Shown piece after piece: positions 1 through 5,792 of a DNA stretch of 7,260 bases (positions are counted from its first letter, which is position 1; each line of letters opens with the position of its first letter). The notes beneath the pieces were generated by a model that was not told the origin of the DNA, did not search any database, and saw nothing but the letters and a program-made list of their open reading frames with translations. The position numbers and the translations under genes were made by a program. Source of the stretch: an uncultured Bacilli bacterium (GTDB lineage Bacteria > Bacillota_I > Bacilli_A > ML615J-28 > CAG-698); contig CANQVW010000075.1 in NCBI GenBank assembly GCA_947627395.1, positions 1 through 7,260 on the forward strand, read 5' to 3'.

Positions 1-15
1 ATAAGTATATTCCAT
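1..15 (-). CDS. start of an unidentified gene, cut by the window edge
   Basis: Only the first five codons are visible, reading M-E-Y-T-Y on the minus strand. The start is supported by a strong Shine-Dalgarno sequence, GGGAGGA at 20-26, close upstream of the ATG, and by a well-formed promoter at 63-91 pointing at it. The expected leader is about 40 nt. The product cannot be guessed from five residues. The inverted repeat over the promoter suggests a regulated gene, perhaps an autoregulated one. Confidence 0.6.
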
Positions 16-19
16 AAAT

Positions 20-26
20 TCCTCCC
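20..26 (-). promoter_or_regulatory. ribosome binding site of the edge gene
   Basis: The minus strand reads GGGAGGA, with the GGAGG core five bases before the ATG at 15-13. It is the main evidence that a gene starts here. Confidence 0.65.
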
Positions 27-41
27 AAATAGATATTCTTT

Positions 42-66
42 TAATGTATCAAACACAGATACATTA
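42..66. promoter_or_regulatory. candidate operator: 9-bp perfect inverted repeat over the promoter
   Basis: The arms TAATGTATC (42-50) and GATACATTA (58-66) are exact reverse complements, separated by a 7-base spacer. The right arm covers most of the -10 box (63-68), and the predicted transcription start (about 56) falls in the spacer. Because only one arm would be transcribed, a DNA operator for a dimeric repressor is more likely than an RNA hairpin. The regulator is unknown; it could be the edge gene itself. Confidence 0.5.
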
Positions 67-91
67 TAACAGATACCCGATGATTTTGCAA
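63..91 (-). promoter_or_regulatory. sigma-70/sigma-A type promoter of the edge gene
   Basis: The minus strand has TTGCAA as -35 (86-91), a 17-base spacer, and a perfect TATAAT -10 (63-68) preceded by an extended -10 TGT. Transcription should start near 56 and lead into the gene whose ATG is at 15. Spacing and -10 are optimal, making this the best-matched promoter in the window. Confidence 0.7.
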
Positions 92-137
92 CAAGACGCA
101 AAAAACAGCCTGCCATATTGTATAACTGCAATAAATG

Positions 138-169
138 TGAAACGGCGGAGACAAAAATCCGCCGTTTCA
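138..169 (-). terminator. GC-rich hairpin, candidate terminator of the murI operon
   Basis: A perfect 12-bp stem joins TGAAACGGCGGA (138-149) and TCCGCCGTTTCA (158-169) around an 8-base loop. It begins 15 nt beyond the stop of the last operon gene. On the minus strand the stem is followed by CATTTATTG, only moderately U-rich, so intrinsic termination may be inefficient. On the plus strand a T6 run lies 11 bases further on. It is the most GC-rich short stretch in this AT-rich region and separates the operon from the edge gene's promoter. Confidence 0.5.
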
Positions 170-184
170 GGATGAATACCTTTT

Positions 185-484
185 TTAAAATGTTAAACCA
201 ATACTACCCACTAAAGCCAAAATGGCAAATACCCAAAATACTACTGTCCATCCAACTTTTCTTCCCCAACTTGTTGTATTTTTAAATTGCCATCCTGAAA
301 GAATTACAGAAACGACAAGGAAAATAGAAGCAATTTGACCTAAAATTCCTAGGTTTGTGGATGTATCAAATAAATTTAAAATCAAATTAATAATATACAG
401 TATTCCTGAAATAATCAGTGCAAAGAAAGCACAAAAACCACCAATTTGTCTTAATTCCGCATTGTTACTTGTCTTTTTTGACAT
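185..484 (-). CDS. small three-helix membrane protein, unidentified
   Basis: This 99-residue protein is almost entirely hydrophobic. After a short polar N-terminus (about residues 1-13) it shows three likely membrane helices at roughly 14-38, 44-66 and 73-97, joined by short polar turns (NLFDTSTN and FKNTTSWGRK). No signal peptide, catalytic motif or known family is recognisable. The start is supported by GAAGGG (494-499) nine bases upstream of the ATG. It is the last gene of the minus-strand operon, 50 nt after the previous gene, with no obvious terminator in between; a hairpin follows 15 nt after its stop. Co-transcription with an envelope-related operon suggests a membrane accessory role, which is inference only. 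Confidence 0.75.
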   Translation of the reverse strand: MSKKTSNNAELRQIGGFCAFFALIISGILYIINLILNLFDTSTNLGILGQIASIFLVVSVILSGWQFKNTTSWGRKVGWTVVFWVFAILALVGSIGLTF

Positions 485-534
485 TTTTTGATTCCCTTCT
501 TATAAAATAATTTTGATTTTTCATTTTTGTATTT

Positions 535-1086
535 CTATTTTTTATTTGTGTTTTCATCAACTGGTTTCTCTACCTCTTCTGTTAGAGTAGATGAGACTTC
601 TTCTTTTGGTTGATGTTCTTTATGAACCGTTTTAACTTCATCTGGTGTAATTTCTACTGGTGTTGATGTATAGTTTTGAAGTTGTTGGTCTTGTTTTCTT
701 TTTGTATTATTTGCACGAATGAAACAAAAAAGTACAAGACATGATAGAAGGCAACCTAAAATTAAATCTCTTGCTATACCAGCTAGAACATCTGAATTAT
801 TTAATGCATCCGAAAGTGAAACATTATTTATTGCACATATGATTACAATTGAAATAAGTTCTGAAAATACAACTTCACATATAGCTAGCGGAACTGCAAT
901 AAAATATGGATATTTGGATGAATCATTTGGATTCAACTTAAAATATACAAAGATAAAAGCATACCCCATTAATGCACCAGCAACTCCAGCAACAATGTTT
1001 AGTCCAACATAAAGAGCAATCCAAACTGCCACTCCAACAAATGATGCTAAGATTCCTAATAATGTTCCCTTAACTTTATTTGACAT
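535..1086 (-). CDS. four-helix membrane protein with a charged C-terminal tail, unidentified
   Basis: This 183-residue protein has about four hydrophobic helices in its first 125 residues (roughly 8-28, 31-50, 61-86 and 101-124). A polar, Glu/Lys/Thr-rich tail follows (about 125-183), probably cytoplasmic given the basic cluster (NNTKRKQ) right after the last helix. The tail looks disordered and could be a partner-binding region. I do not recognise the family. The start is firm: AAGGAGG at 1095-1101 lies eight bases before the ATG. The ATG overlaps the 3' end of the MurI-like gene by 11 nt, so translation of the two is probably coupled. That points to a functional link with the MurI-like protein, but no function can be assigned. 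Confidence 0.78.
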   Translation of the reverse strand: MSNKVKGTLLGILASFVGVAVWIALYVGLNIVAGVAGALMGYAFIFVYFKLNPNDSSKYPYFIAVPLAICEVVFSELISIVIICAINNVSLSDALNNSDVLAGIARDLILGCLLSCLVLFCFIRANNTKRKQDQQLQNYTSTPVEITPDEVKTVHKEHQPKEEVSSTLTEEVEKPVDENTNKK

Positions 1087-1870
1087 TGACTTTTCCTCCT
1101 TCCTTTGTTTCTATTTCATATTTTACCATTAAAAAAGGTTTAAATATATCTTTTTCTATCATCTTATTAATAATGATTTTTACTTTTCCTTTTTTAGATG
1201 AGGTTTCTAATTTTGGTGGAAGTAATGATTTTGCCTTATCACAAATGATTTTATCTAATGGAACAATATCCATGTTCTTTAAAAATTCTAATATCTCCGT
1301 TTTAAACAGCATTACATTAATCATAGATATCACTAATACATCTACATCTTTTTTATAAATTGGTGCAATGACTGTTTTTGTTTGTTGGAAAGAATCACTT
1401 GTTTTCATTTTCCCTTCATGAATACAAGGAAGTAAAGCATCTAAACTTAAATTATATAAGTGATTATATCGAAAATTCTTTTGATAGATGTTAGATTCTA
1501 AAATCGCTTCTGTTGCTAAAAAAGCGATATTTTTATGTTCATATTGATCATTAGTATAATTGATAATTTCATCTACAATAAAAACAACTGGAATTGTTAA
1601 AGTTCGTAAATACTCATCACAATATTCTATAATCGTATCACTTACAACAATCAACATTTTAATTTGCTGATCGAATAAATATTGAATCTGGTCTTTCACT
1701 CTTTGTTCGATTTTTTCTACTTGCATTCCTTCATAATTTTCAACTTGTAAATCATTGATATACAAAATATCATCATAAGGGAATGTTTTAGATAATTCAT
1801 TAACAATGGAAACATTGTTCATATACATATCTAGTACGCCTATTTTTTCTCTTTCAACGTGATGAAACAT
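1076..1870 (-). CDS. MurI-like pseudoenzyme (degenerate glutamate racemase paralogue)
   Basis: This 264-residue protein aligns almost without gaps to the N-terminal half of the MurI encoded just upstream: IGVLD matches IGVFD, DILYIND matches DFLYVGD, and KIEQRVKDQIQYLFDQQIK matches QIENRVEAIIHYFEEQQVK. The catalytic positions are lost. MurI DSGVGG is DMYMNN (14-19), the first catalytic Cys74 is Ser77 (VVSDT for IACNT), the second Cys174 is Met183 (SMIN for GCTH) and His176 is Asn185. The PYGTK substrate loop is also gone. Racemization is therefore not expected. The frame is intact over the full family length, with GAGG (1876-1879) five bases before the ATG, so it looks like a maintained gene. 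It starts 14 nt after murI and overlaps the next gene. A role in regulating or partnering MurI is inference. Confidence 0.8.
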   Translation of the reverse strand: MFHHVEREKIGVLDMYMNNVSIVNELSKTFPYDDILYINDLQVENYEGMQVEKIEQRVKDQIQYLFDQQIKMLIVVSDTIIEYCDEYLRTLTIPVVFIVDEIINYTNDQYEHKNIAFLATEAILESNIYQKNFRYNHLYNLSLDALLPCIHEGKMKTSDSFQQTKTVIAPIYKKDVDVLVISMINVMLFKTEILEFLKNMDIVPLDKIICDKAKSLLPPKLETSSKKGKVKIIINKMIEKDIFKPFLMVKYEIETKEGGKVNVK

Positions 1871-1884
1871 ATGTACCTCTTTCT

Positions 1885-2643
1885 TTATCGTTCAATAACA
1901 ACTTGGTAAACACCTTGATATGGGAATTGAAACCAATCCATTTGAATATCTTTGGGATTTCCTGTACAAGTAATGGTGATTGTCCCTTGTTGTTGATGAT
2001 TTTTTAAATGATTTTCTTCTAAATATTTTTTAAGCACAGGGGATAAACAATTCGAACTATCAATAATATTTACATTGGGTAAAGCCTCTTGAATCTCTGG
2101 AAGTAATAAGCCAAAATGTGTGCACCCTAGTATGATGGTGTCCACTTTGTTTTCTAAAGGTTTTAAAGTTTTTTTGACAACTTCATAAGAATTTTTGGTT
2201 TGTAAATCTCCTTTTTCTACAATGTCCACAAACGAACTACAACGAACCCCCATCATTTTATCTTTCAAGAAAACATCATAAGCTTTAGAATCAATGGTGT
2301 AATTGGTTGCTAAAACACCAATATGCTTTGAAACTTCTAATGCAGCCTGAGCAGCAGGTTCAATAATTCTAAGAATAGGAATTTGACTTTTTATGTGATA
2401 ACTATTGGCGGTTGCTGTGTTACAAGCAATGACAATGGCTTTTACTTGTTGTTCTTCAAAATAATGTATAATTGCTTCAACTCTGTTTTCAATTTGTTCT
2501 TTGGTTTTTGTGCCATAAGGACAATATAAAGTATCTCCAACATATAAAAAATCCTCCTCAGGAAAACTTTTGATGAAGTTCCTTAATACCGTTAATCCAC
2601 CAACACCAGAATCAAAGACACCAATAGGTTGTTTTTTATCCAT
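1885..2643 (-). CDS. murI: glutamate racemase
   Basis: MurI interconverts L- and D-glutamate in the cytoplasm without a cofactor, supplying D-Glu to MurD for peptidoglycan. The 252 residues match the family's usual length. Visible hallmarks are DSGVGG (11-16, catalytic Asp and Ser), PYGTK (42-46, substrate binding), ACNTA with catalytic Cys74, and GCTH (173-176) with the second catalytic Cys174 and His176. The start is supported by GAGGT (2650-2654) six bases before the ATG. It lies 13 nt after the PAP2 gene, inside one transcription unit, and 14 nt before a paralogue that has lost these residues. Its presence shows that the organism makes a wall. Confidence 0.96.
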   Translation of the reverse strand: MDKKQPIGVFDSGVGGLTVLRNFIKSFPEEDFLYVGDTLYCPYGTKTKEQIENRVEAIIHYFEEQQVKAIVIACNTATANSYHIKSQIPILRIIEPAAQAALEVSKHIGVLATNYTIDSKAYDVFLKDKMMGVRCSSFVDIVEKGDLQTKNSYEVVKKTLKPLENKVDTIILGCTHFGLLLPEIQEALPNVNIIDSSNCLSPVLKKYLEENHLKNHQQQGTITITCTGNPKDIQMDWFQFPYQGVYQVVIER

Positions 2644-2656
2644 TTTTTTACCTCGA

Positions 2657-3562
2657 TTATATCTTTAATTTTTTAAAAATCATAGGGTATAAACCAATAC
2701 ACCAAAATACAAGAATTGCATAACGTAGGGCATCTAATACCATGGATGCACCTAGAAGTGTGAATAAAGATTTTAAACCAAAACGAAGTCCTAGAAGGGT
2801 AAGTAATCCTAAAATGAAACGAAACATTTTTCGTATCCATGAACCTTCTTTTGGATTAAAACGTACATATCTTTTTTCTAAAAGAGCTCCAAAAGCAAAA
2901 CCAAAAATAGCTCCAATCGCCTTAAAAGTATCCGGTTTTCTAGCAAATAGTAAAGCAAACATAGAAAAAATAGCAATCACAAAATAAAGAACTAAACGAT
3001 GATCTCCGCTATTTCTCATGCAAAGATAATAACCTACATAAGCAGTTAATAATCCCAGTAAAGCTCCAACAGTAACATCAAGTGGCCAATGTACTCCTAA
3101 ATATAGTCTAGAAAGCATAATCAAAACAACAGCAATGATACTTATTATCCATAATTTCTTCTTTTTAAAATAAAAAGATAATGTGAATAAAACTGCACTT
3201 GCTGTCTGTGCATGTCCACTTGGAAAGGAATAAGAGCCTTCCTTTAAATCCTTTGTATTAACTAAAAAGTTGTCTATTTCCACAAACCGAATATTTTCAT
3301 TGGCTATGGGTCGCTCTACTTGAGCGATATCTTTAATAACCCCATTGAGTGTTAAAGTTGCAAATCCAGCGACAGCAACAATTTCTGCTGCTTCTTTATG
3401 GAATACCCAATAAAGAAGGGGAAGAGCAATTAATAAAACCATCTCTTCTCCAAAAGCAGTAATAATAGTCCAAAAAATATCAAAAAATCCCGTTGCATTA
3501 GAAAATAATTCTTGAAACCAAATCATTATTTTTTCTTGGATTTCCATAATGTCAAAAAGCAT
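2657..3562 (-). CDS. PAP2-family membrane phosphatase
   Basis: This polytopic membrane protein (301 residues from the chosen start) carries all three PAP2 motifs: KX6RP (Lys77 to Arg84-Pro85), PSGH (114-117) and SRX5HX3D (Ser151-Arg152, His158, Asp162). In this family the second histidine is the nucleophile and the first acts as acid/base. Substrates are lipid phosphates or diphosphates such as undecaprenyl diphosphate or phosphatidate phosphates; which one applies here is not visible. After the core (about 65-180) come some 120 more residues with further hydrophobic segments, so it is longer than BcrC-type enzymes. An in-frame ATG at 3589 is rejected because it lies upstream of the predicted transcription start and has no ribosome binding site; the ATG at 3562 has GAGG (3569-3572) six bases upstream. 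First gene of the operon, just before murI. Confidence 0.88.
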   Translation of the reverse strand: MLFDIMEIQEKIMIWFQELFSNATGFFDIFWTIITAFGEEMVLLIALPLLYWVFHKEAAEIVAVAGFATLTLNGVIKDIAQVERPIANENIRFVEIDNFLVNTKDLKEGSYSFPSGHAQTASAVLFTLSFYFKKKKLWIISIIAVVLIMLSRLYLGVHWPLDVTVGALLGLLTAYVGYYLCMRNSGDHRLVLYFVIAIFSMFALLFARKPDTFKAIGAIFGFAFGALLEKRYVRFNPKEGSWIRKMFRFILGLLTLLGLRFGLKSLFTLLGASMVLDALRYAILVFWCIGLYPMIFKKLKI

Positions 3563-3568
3563 AATTTT

Positions 3569-3572
3569 CCTC
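3569..3572 (-). promoter_or_regulatory. ribosome binding site that fixes the PAP2 gene start
   Basis: The minus strand reads TGAGGA around these positions, six bases before the ATG at 3562-3560. The earlier in-frame ATG at 3589 has no such site. Confidence 0.65.
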
Positions 3573-3591
3573 ATTTCTACTTTATACATTT

Positions 3592-3600
3592 AGTATACCA
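3592..3600 (-). promoter_or_regulatory. extended -10 promoter of the PAP2-murI operon
   Basis: The minus strand reads TGGTATACT: a TGn extension followed by a good -10 hexamer at 3592-3597. No convincing -35 is present at 16-18 bases, as often with extended -10 promoters. Transcription should begin near 3585, giving a leader of a little over 20 nt to the ATG at 3562. No other strong promoter or terminator was seen before 185, so this probably drives all five genes. Confidence 0.55.
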
Positions 3601-3650
3601 CATTTTTTTAGTTTAGGGTAGTTTTTCTTTTCCTTTTTTTGGAACTTATC

Positions 3651-3679
3651 TTTTAAAATAACAAAAAAAATGCTATAAT
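3651..3679 (+). promoter_or_regulatory. extended -10 promoter of the psuG-tmcAL-mrp operon
   Basis: TGC then a perfect TATAAT (3674-3679) forms an extended -10. A weak -35 (TTTTAA, 3651-3656) sits 17 bases upstream. Start of transcription is expected near 3686, so the leader is only about 15 nt, little more than the ribosome binding site; this leaves no room for a riboswitch or attenuator. It diverges from the PAP2-operon promoter, with the -10 boxes about 75 bp apart. Confidence 0.6.
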
Positions 3680-3689
3680 AAATTATAAT

Positions 3690-3695
3690 GGAGGT
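3690..3695 (+). promoter_or_regulatory. ribosome binding site of psuG
   Basis: GGAGGT lies five bases before the psuG ATG at 3701 and confirms this start. Confidence 0.7.
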
Positions 3696-3700
3696 AAAAA

Positions 3701-4624
3701 ATGAATTTAGATGTTCTATCCATTTCAAATGAAGTTAAAGAAGCATTATTACATCATAAACCAATTGTTGCTTTAGAATCAACCATAATTTCTCATGGAA
3801 TGCCTTTTCCAAAGAATTTAGAAACAGCAAAAAAAGCGGAACAAATTCTTCGTAAGGAAGGAGTCACTCCAGCAACCATAGCTATTTTAAATGGAAAATT
3901 AAAAGTCGGACTAACCTTAGAAGAATTAACTTATCTTGCCAAGAAAGGAAGAAAGGTCATCAAAACTTCTCGTCGTGATATTCCTTATATTGTATCCCTT
4001 GGTCTAGATGGAGCAACAACAGTTAGTGCAACCATGTTGATTGCAAGTCTTGCATCCATTAAAGTGTTTGCCACAGGTGGAATTGGCGGAGTTCATCGCG
4101 GAGTATCTGAAACCATGGATATTTCCTGTGATTTAGAGGAATTGGGCAAAACAAATGTTGCTGTTGTTTGTAGTGGAGCAAAAGCCATTTTGGATATTCC
4201 AAAAACCTTAGAATATTTAGAAACCAAAGGGGTTTTAGTGATTGGATACAAAACAGATGTTTTACCTTTATTTTATACGTCAAAAAGTCCTTACCCTGTC
4301 AATATTCGCATGGACCATCCAAAAGAAATTGCGAAAACAATGAAAACAAAATGGGATTTAGGATTAAAAGGTGGTATTTTAATTACCAATCCAATTCCAA
4401 AAGAATATGAAATGGATCCAGTAGAAATGAATAACGCCATTCAAAAAGCTATAGAAAAAATGAATGAAAGAAAGATTATTGGAAAAGAAACTACACCTTT
4501 TCTTTTAGAAGAAATTGCAAATGAAACTCAAGGAAAAAGTTTAGATGCTAATATTCATCTTGTTCATCATAATTGTTATGTAGCAGCACAAATTGCAAAG
4601 GAGTACTATAGTGAAAAACTTTAA
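3701..4624 (+). CDS. psuG: pseudouridine-5'-phosphate glycosidase
   Basis: PsuG acts in the cytoplasm on pseudouridine 5'-phosphate and breaks its C-C glycosidic bond to give uracil and ribose 5-phosphate. The 307 residues match the family length. The conserved landmarks are present in order: ALESTIISHGMP with Glu26, VIKTSRRD with Lys88, ATGGIGGVHRG with His132, SCDLEEL with Asp144, VCSGAKAILD with Lys161 (the lysine that forms the covalent ribose adduct in the E. coli enzyme), and DANIHLV with Asn284. All sit a constant five residues before the E. coli positions I recall. The start is set by GGAGGT at 3690-3695. The usual partner psuK, the pseudouridine kinase, is not in this window; the gene instead overlaps tmcAL by 14 nt. 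Confidence 0.95.
   Translation: MNLDVLSISNEVKEALLHHKPIVALESTIISHGMPFPKNLETAKKAEQILRKEGVTPATIAILNGKLKVGLTLEELTYLAKKGRKVIKTSRRDIPYIVSLGLDGATTVSATMLIASLASIKVFATGGIGGVHRGVSETMDISCDLEELGKTNVAVVCSGAKAILDIPKTLEYLETKGVLVIGYKTDVLPLFYTSKSPYPVNIRMDHPKEIAKTMKTKWDLGLKGGILITNPIPKEYEMDPVEMNNAIQKAIEKMNERKIIGKETTPFLLEEIANETQGKSLDANIHLVHHNCYVAAQIAKEYYSEKL
4597..4603 (+). promoter_or_regulatory. ribosome binding site that fixes the tmcAL start
   Basis: AAAGGAG lies inside the end of psuG, seven bases before GTG at 4611. It shows that the upstream in-frame TTG (4593), which lies before this site, is not the start. Confidence 0.75.
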
Positions 4625-5792
4625 AGTTTTAGGAGTGGTTTTAGAATTAAATCCAATCCATGAAGGACACAAATACTTCATTCAAAAAGCAAAAGAAAAA
4701 GTTCAACCTGATTTTACTATTGCAGTTCTTTCTTCTTCTTTTTCAATGCGAGGAGAACCCATCGTTATGGATAAGTTCACACGAGCAAAATGTTCCTTAC
4801 AACTGGGTGTTGATCTTGTTTTAGAGCTTCCTTTCACTAAAGCTGTACAAAGTGCTGATTATTTCACAAAAGAAGCCATTCGAATTCTCATCCATATGGG
4901 TATGACTCACTTTGCATTTGGTGCTGAATGTGAAAATATATCTATCTTAAACCATTTTAAAGAAATCACTCAATCGATTGAATTTCAAAATATTACTAAA
5001 AACTACTTACAACAAGGGTTGTCCTATCATACAAGTACTTTTAAAGCAATGAAAGAATTATTAAATGATGATGAACTTGCTTTATCCTATACTTTACCAA
5101 ATAATACTTTAGGATTGGGATATTTAAAAGCTATCGATGAATTAAAAATGAATGAAATCACTATAGAGATTATTCAAAGAATTGACCATTCTTATTTTGA
5201 TACTTCTATTGAAGAAAATTGTATCAATAGTGCTTCTGCTCTTCGTTGTGCCTTCAATAAAGGTCATGATATCAGTCGTTTTCTTCCTTTTCCTGATGAA
5301 ATCTATTTTCAAGAAGAAAAAATGCAAAACAATCTTTTCTTTCTTTTGCAGTATCTTTTTATAACTGAGGATCTTGATACGCTTTCTTCTTATCATGGTG
5401 TTACAGAAGGAATTGAAAAAAGGTTAGAAAGTTTTATTCATAAAACAACGTACTTAGAATTTATTGAAAATGTGCAAACAAAAAGATATACAAAAAATAG
5501 GATTCAACGATTAATTCTTCATCTACTACTGAAAATAAAAAAAGATGTATCTAATAATCTCTATCTTCGAGTTCTTGCAATGAATTTACAAGGTGAAGCT
5601 TACCTTCACTCTTTACCAAAAGACACAAAGAAAATGATCATTACAACATTTAAAAATGTTTCTAGGGATAGTCATCTAAATGAAATTATGATGATGGAAT
5701 TAAAAGCAACAAAACTATGGGGACTCCTAACAAATCAACCAACATTATATAAAAAAGAATTTGAAGTTCCCTATAAAGAAAGGAATCTATAA
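4611..5792 (+). CDS. tmcAL: tRNA(Met) cytidine acetate ligase (YlbM family)
   Basis: TmcAL uses ATP and acetate, by way of acetyl-adenylate, to form N4-acetylcytidine at the wobble position (C34) of elongator tRNA-Met. The 393 residues are normal for the family. The N-terminal nucleotidyltransferase domain shows the HxGH signature in NPIHEGH (14-20), then MRGEP (46-50), a conserved Asp-Lys (54-55), TRAK (57-60) and LELPF (71-75). Further on are PNNTLGLGYLKA (163-174) and INSASALR (205-212), both typical of YlbM proteins. The usual GN just before the RGEP motif reads SF here, a small deviation. GTG is the start, chosen because of AAAGGAG at 4597-4603 and because VKNFKVLGVV fits the family N-terminus. 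It overlaps psuG by 14 nt and mrp by 1 nt, suggesting coupled translation. Confidence 0.93.
   Translation: MKNFKVLGVVLELNPIHEGHKYFIQKAKEKVQPDFTIAVLSSSFSMRGEPIVMDKFTRAKCSLQLGVDLVLELPFTKAVQSADYFTKEAIRILIHMGMTHFAFGAECENISILNHFKEITQSIEFQNITKNYLQQGLSYHTSTFKAMKELLNDDELALSYTLPNNTLGLGYLKAIDELKMNEITIEIIQRIDHSYFDTSIEENCINSASALRCAFNKGHDISRFLPFPDEIYFQEEKMQNNLFFLLQYLFITEDLDTLSSYHGVTEGIEKRLESFIHKTTYLEFIENVQTKRYTKNRIQRLILHLLLKIKKDVSNNLYLRVLAMNLQGEAYLHSLPKDTKKMIITTFKNVSRDSHLNEIMMMELKATKLWGLLTNQPTLYKKEFEVPYKERNL

Noticed and set aside
719..1358. Plus-strand open frames at 719-1012 and 1080-1358
   Set aside because: They lie antisense to well-supported minus-strand genes with strong ribosome binding sites and show no own start signals or family motifs.
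1076..1870. MurI-like gene as a pseudogene
   Set aside because: The frame is uninterrupted at full family length, has a ribosome binding site, and overlaps the next gene; the catalytic losses are point replacements rather than truncation.
2742..2987. Plus-strand open frame, very basic product
   Set aside because: Antisense shadow of the PAP2 gene's C-terminal part; no ribosome binding site.
3563..3589. Longer PAP2 protein starting at the ATG at 3589
   Set aside because: No ribosome binding site, and the predicted transcription start near 3585 lies downstream of this ATG.
4593..4610. TTG start for tmcAL six codons earlier
   Set aside because: The ribosome binding site AAAGGAG lies after this codon and is correctly spaced for the GTG at 4611.
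4059..5396. Open frames inside psuG and tmcAL (4059-4283 minus, 5142-5396 minus, 5182-5364 plus)
   Set aside because: Shadows of confidently identified genes, with low-complexity products and no start signals.
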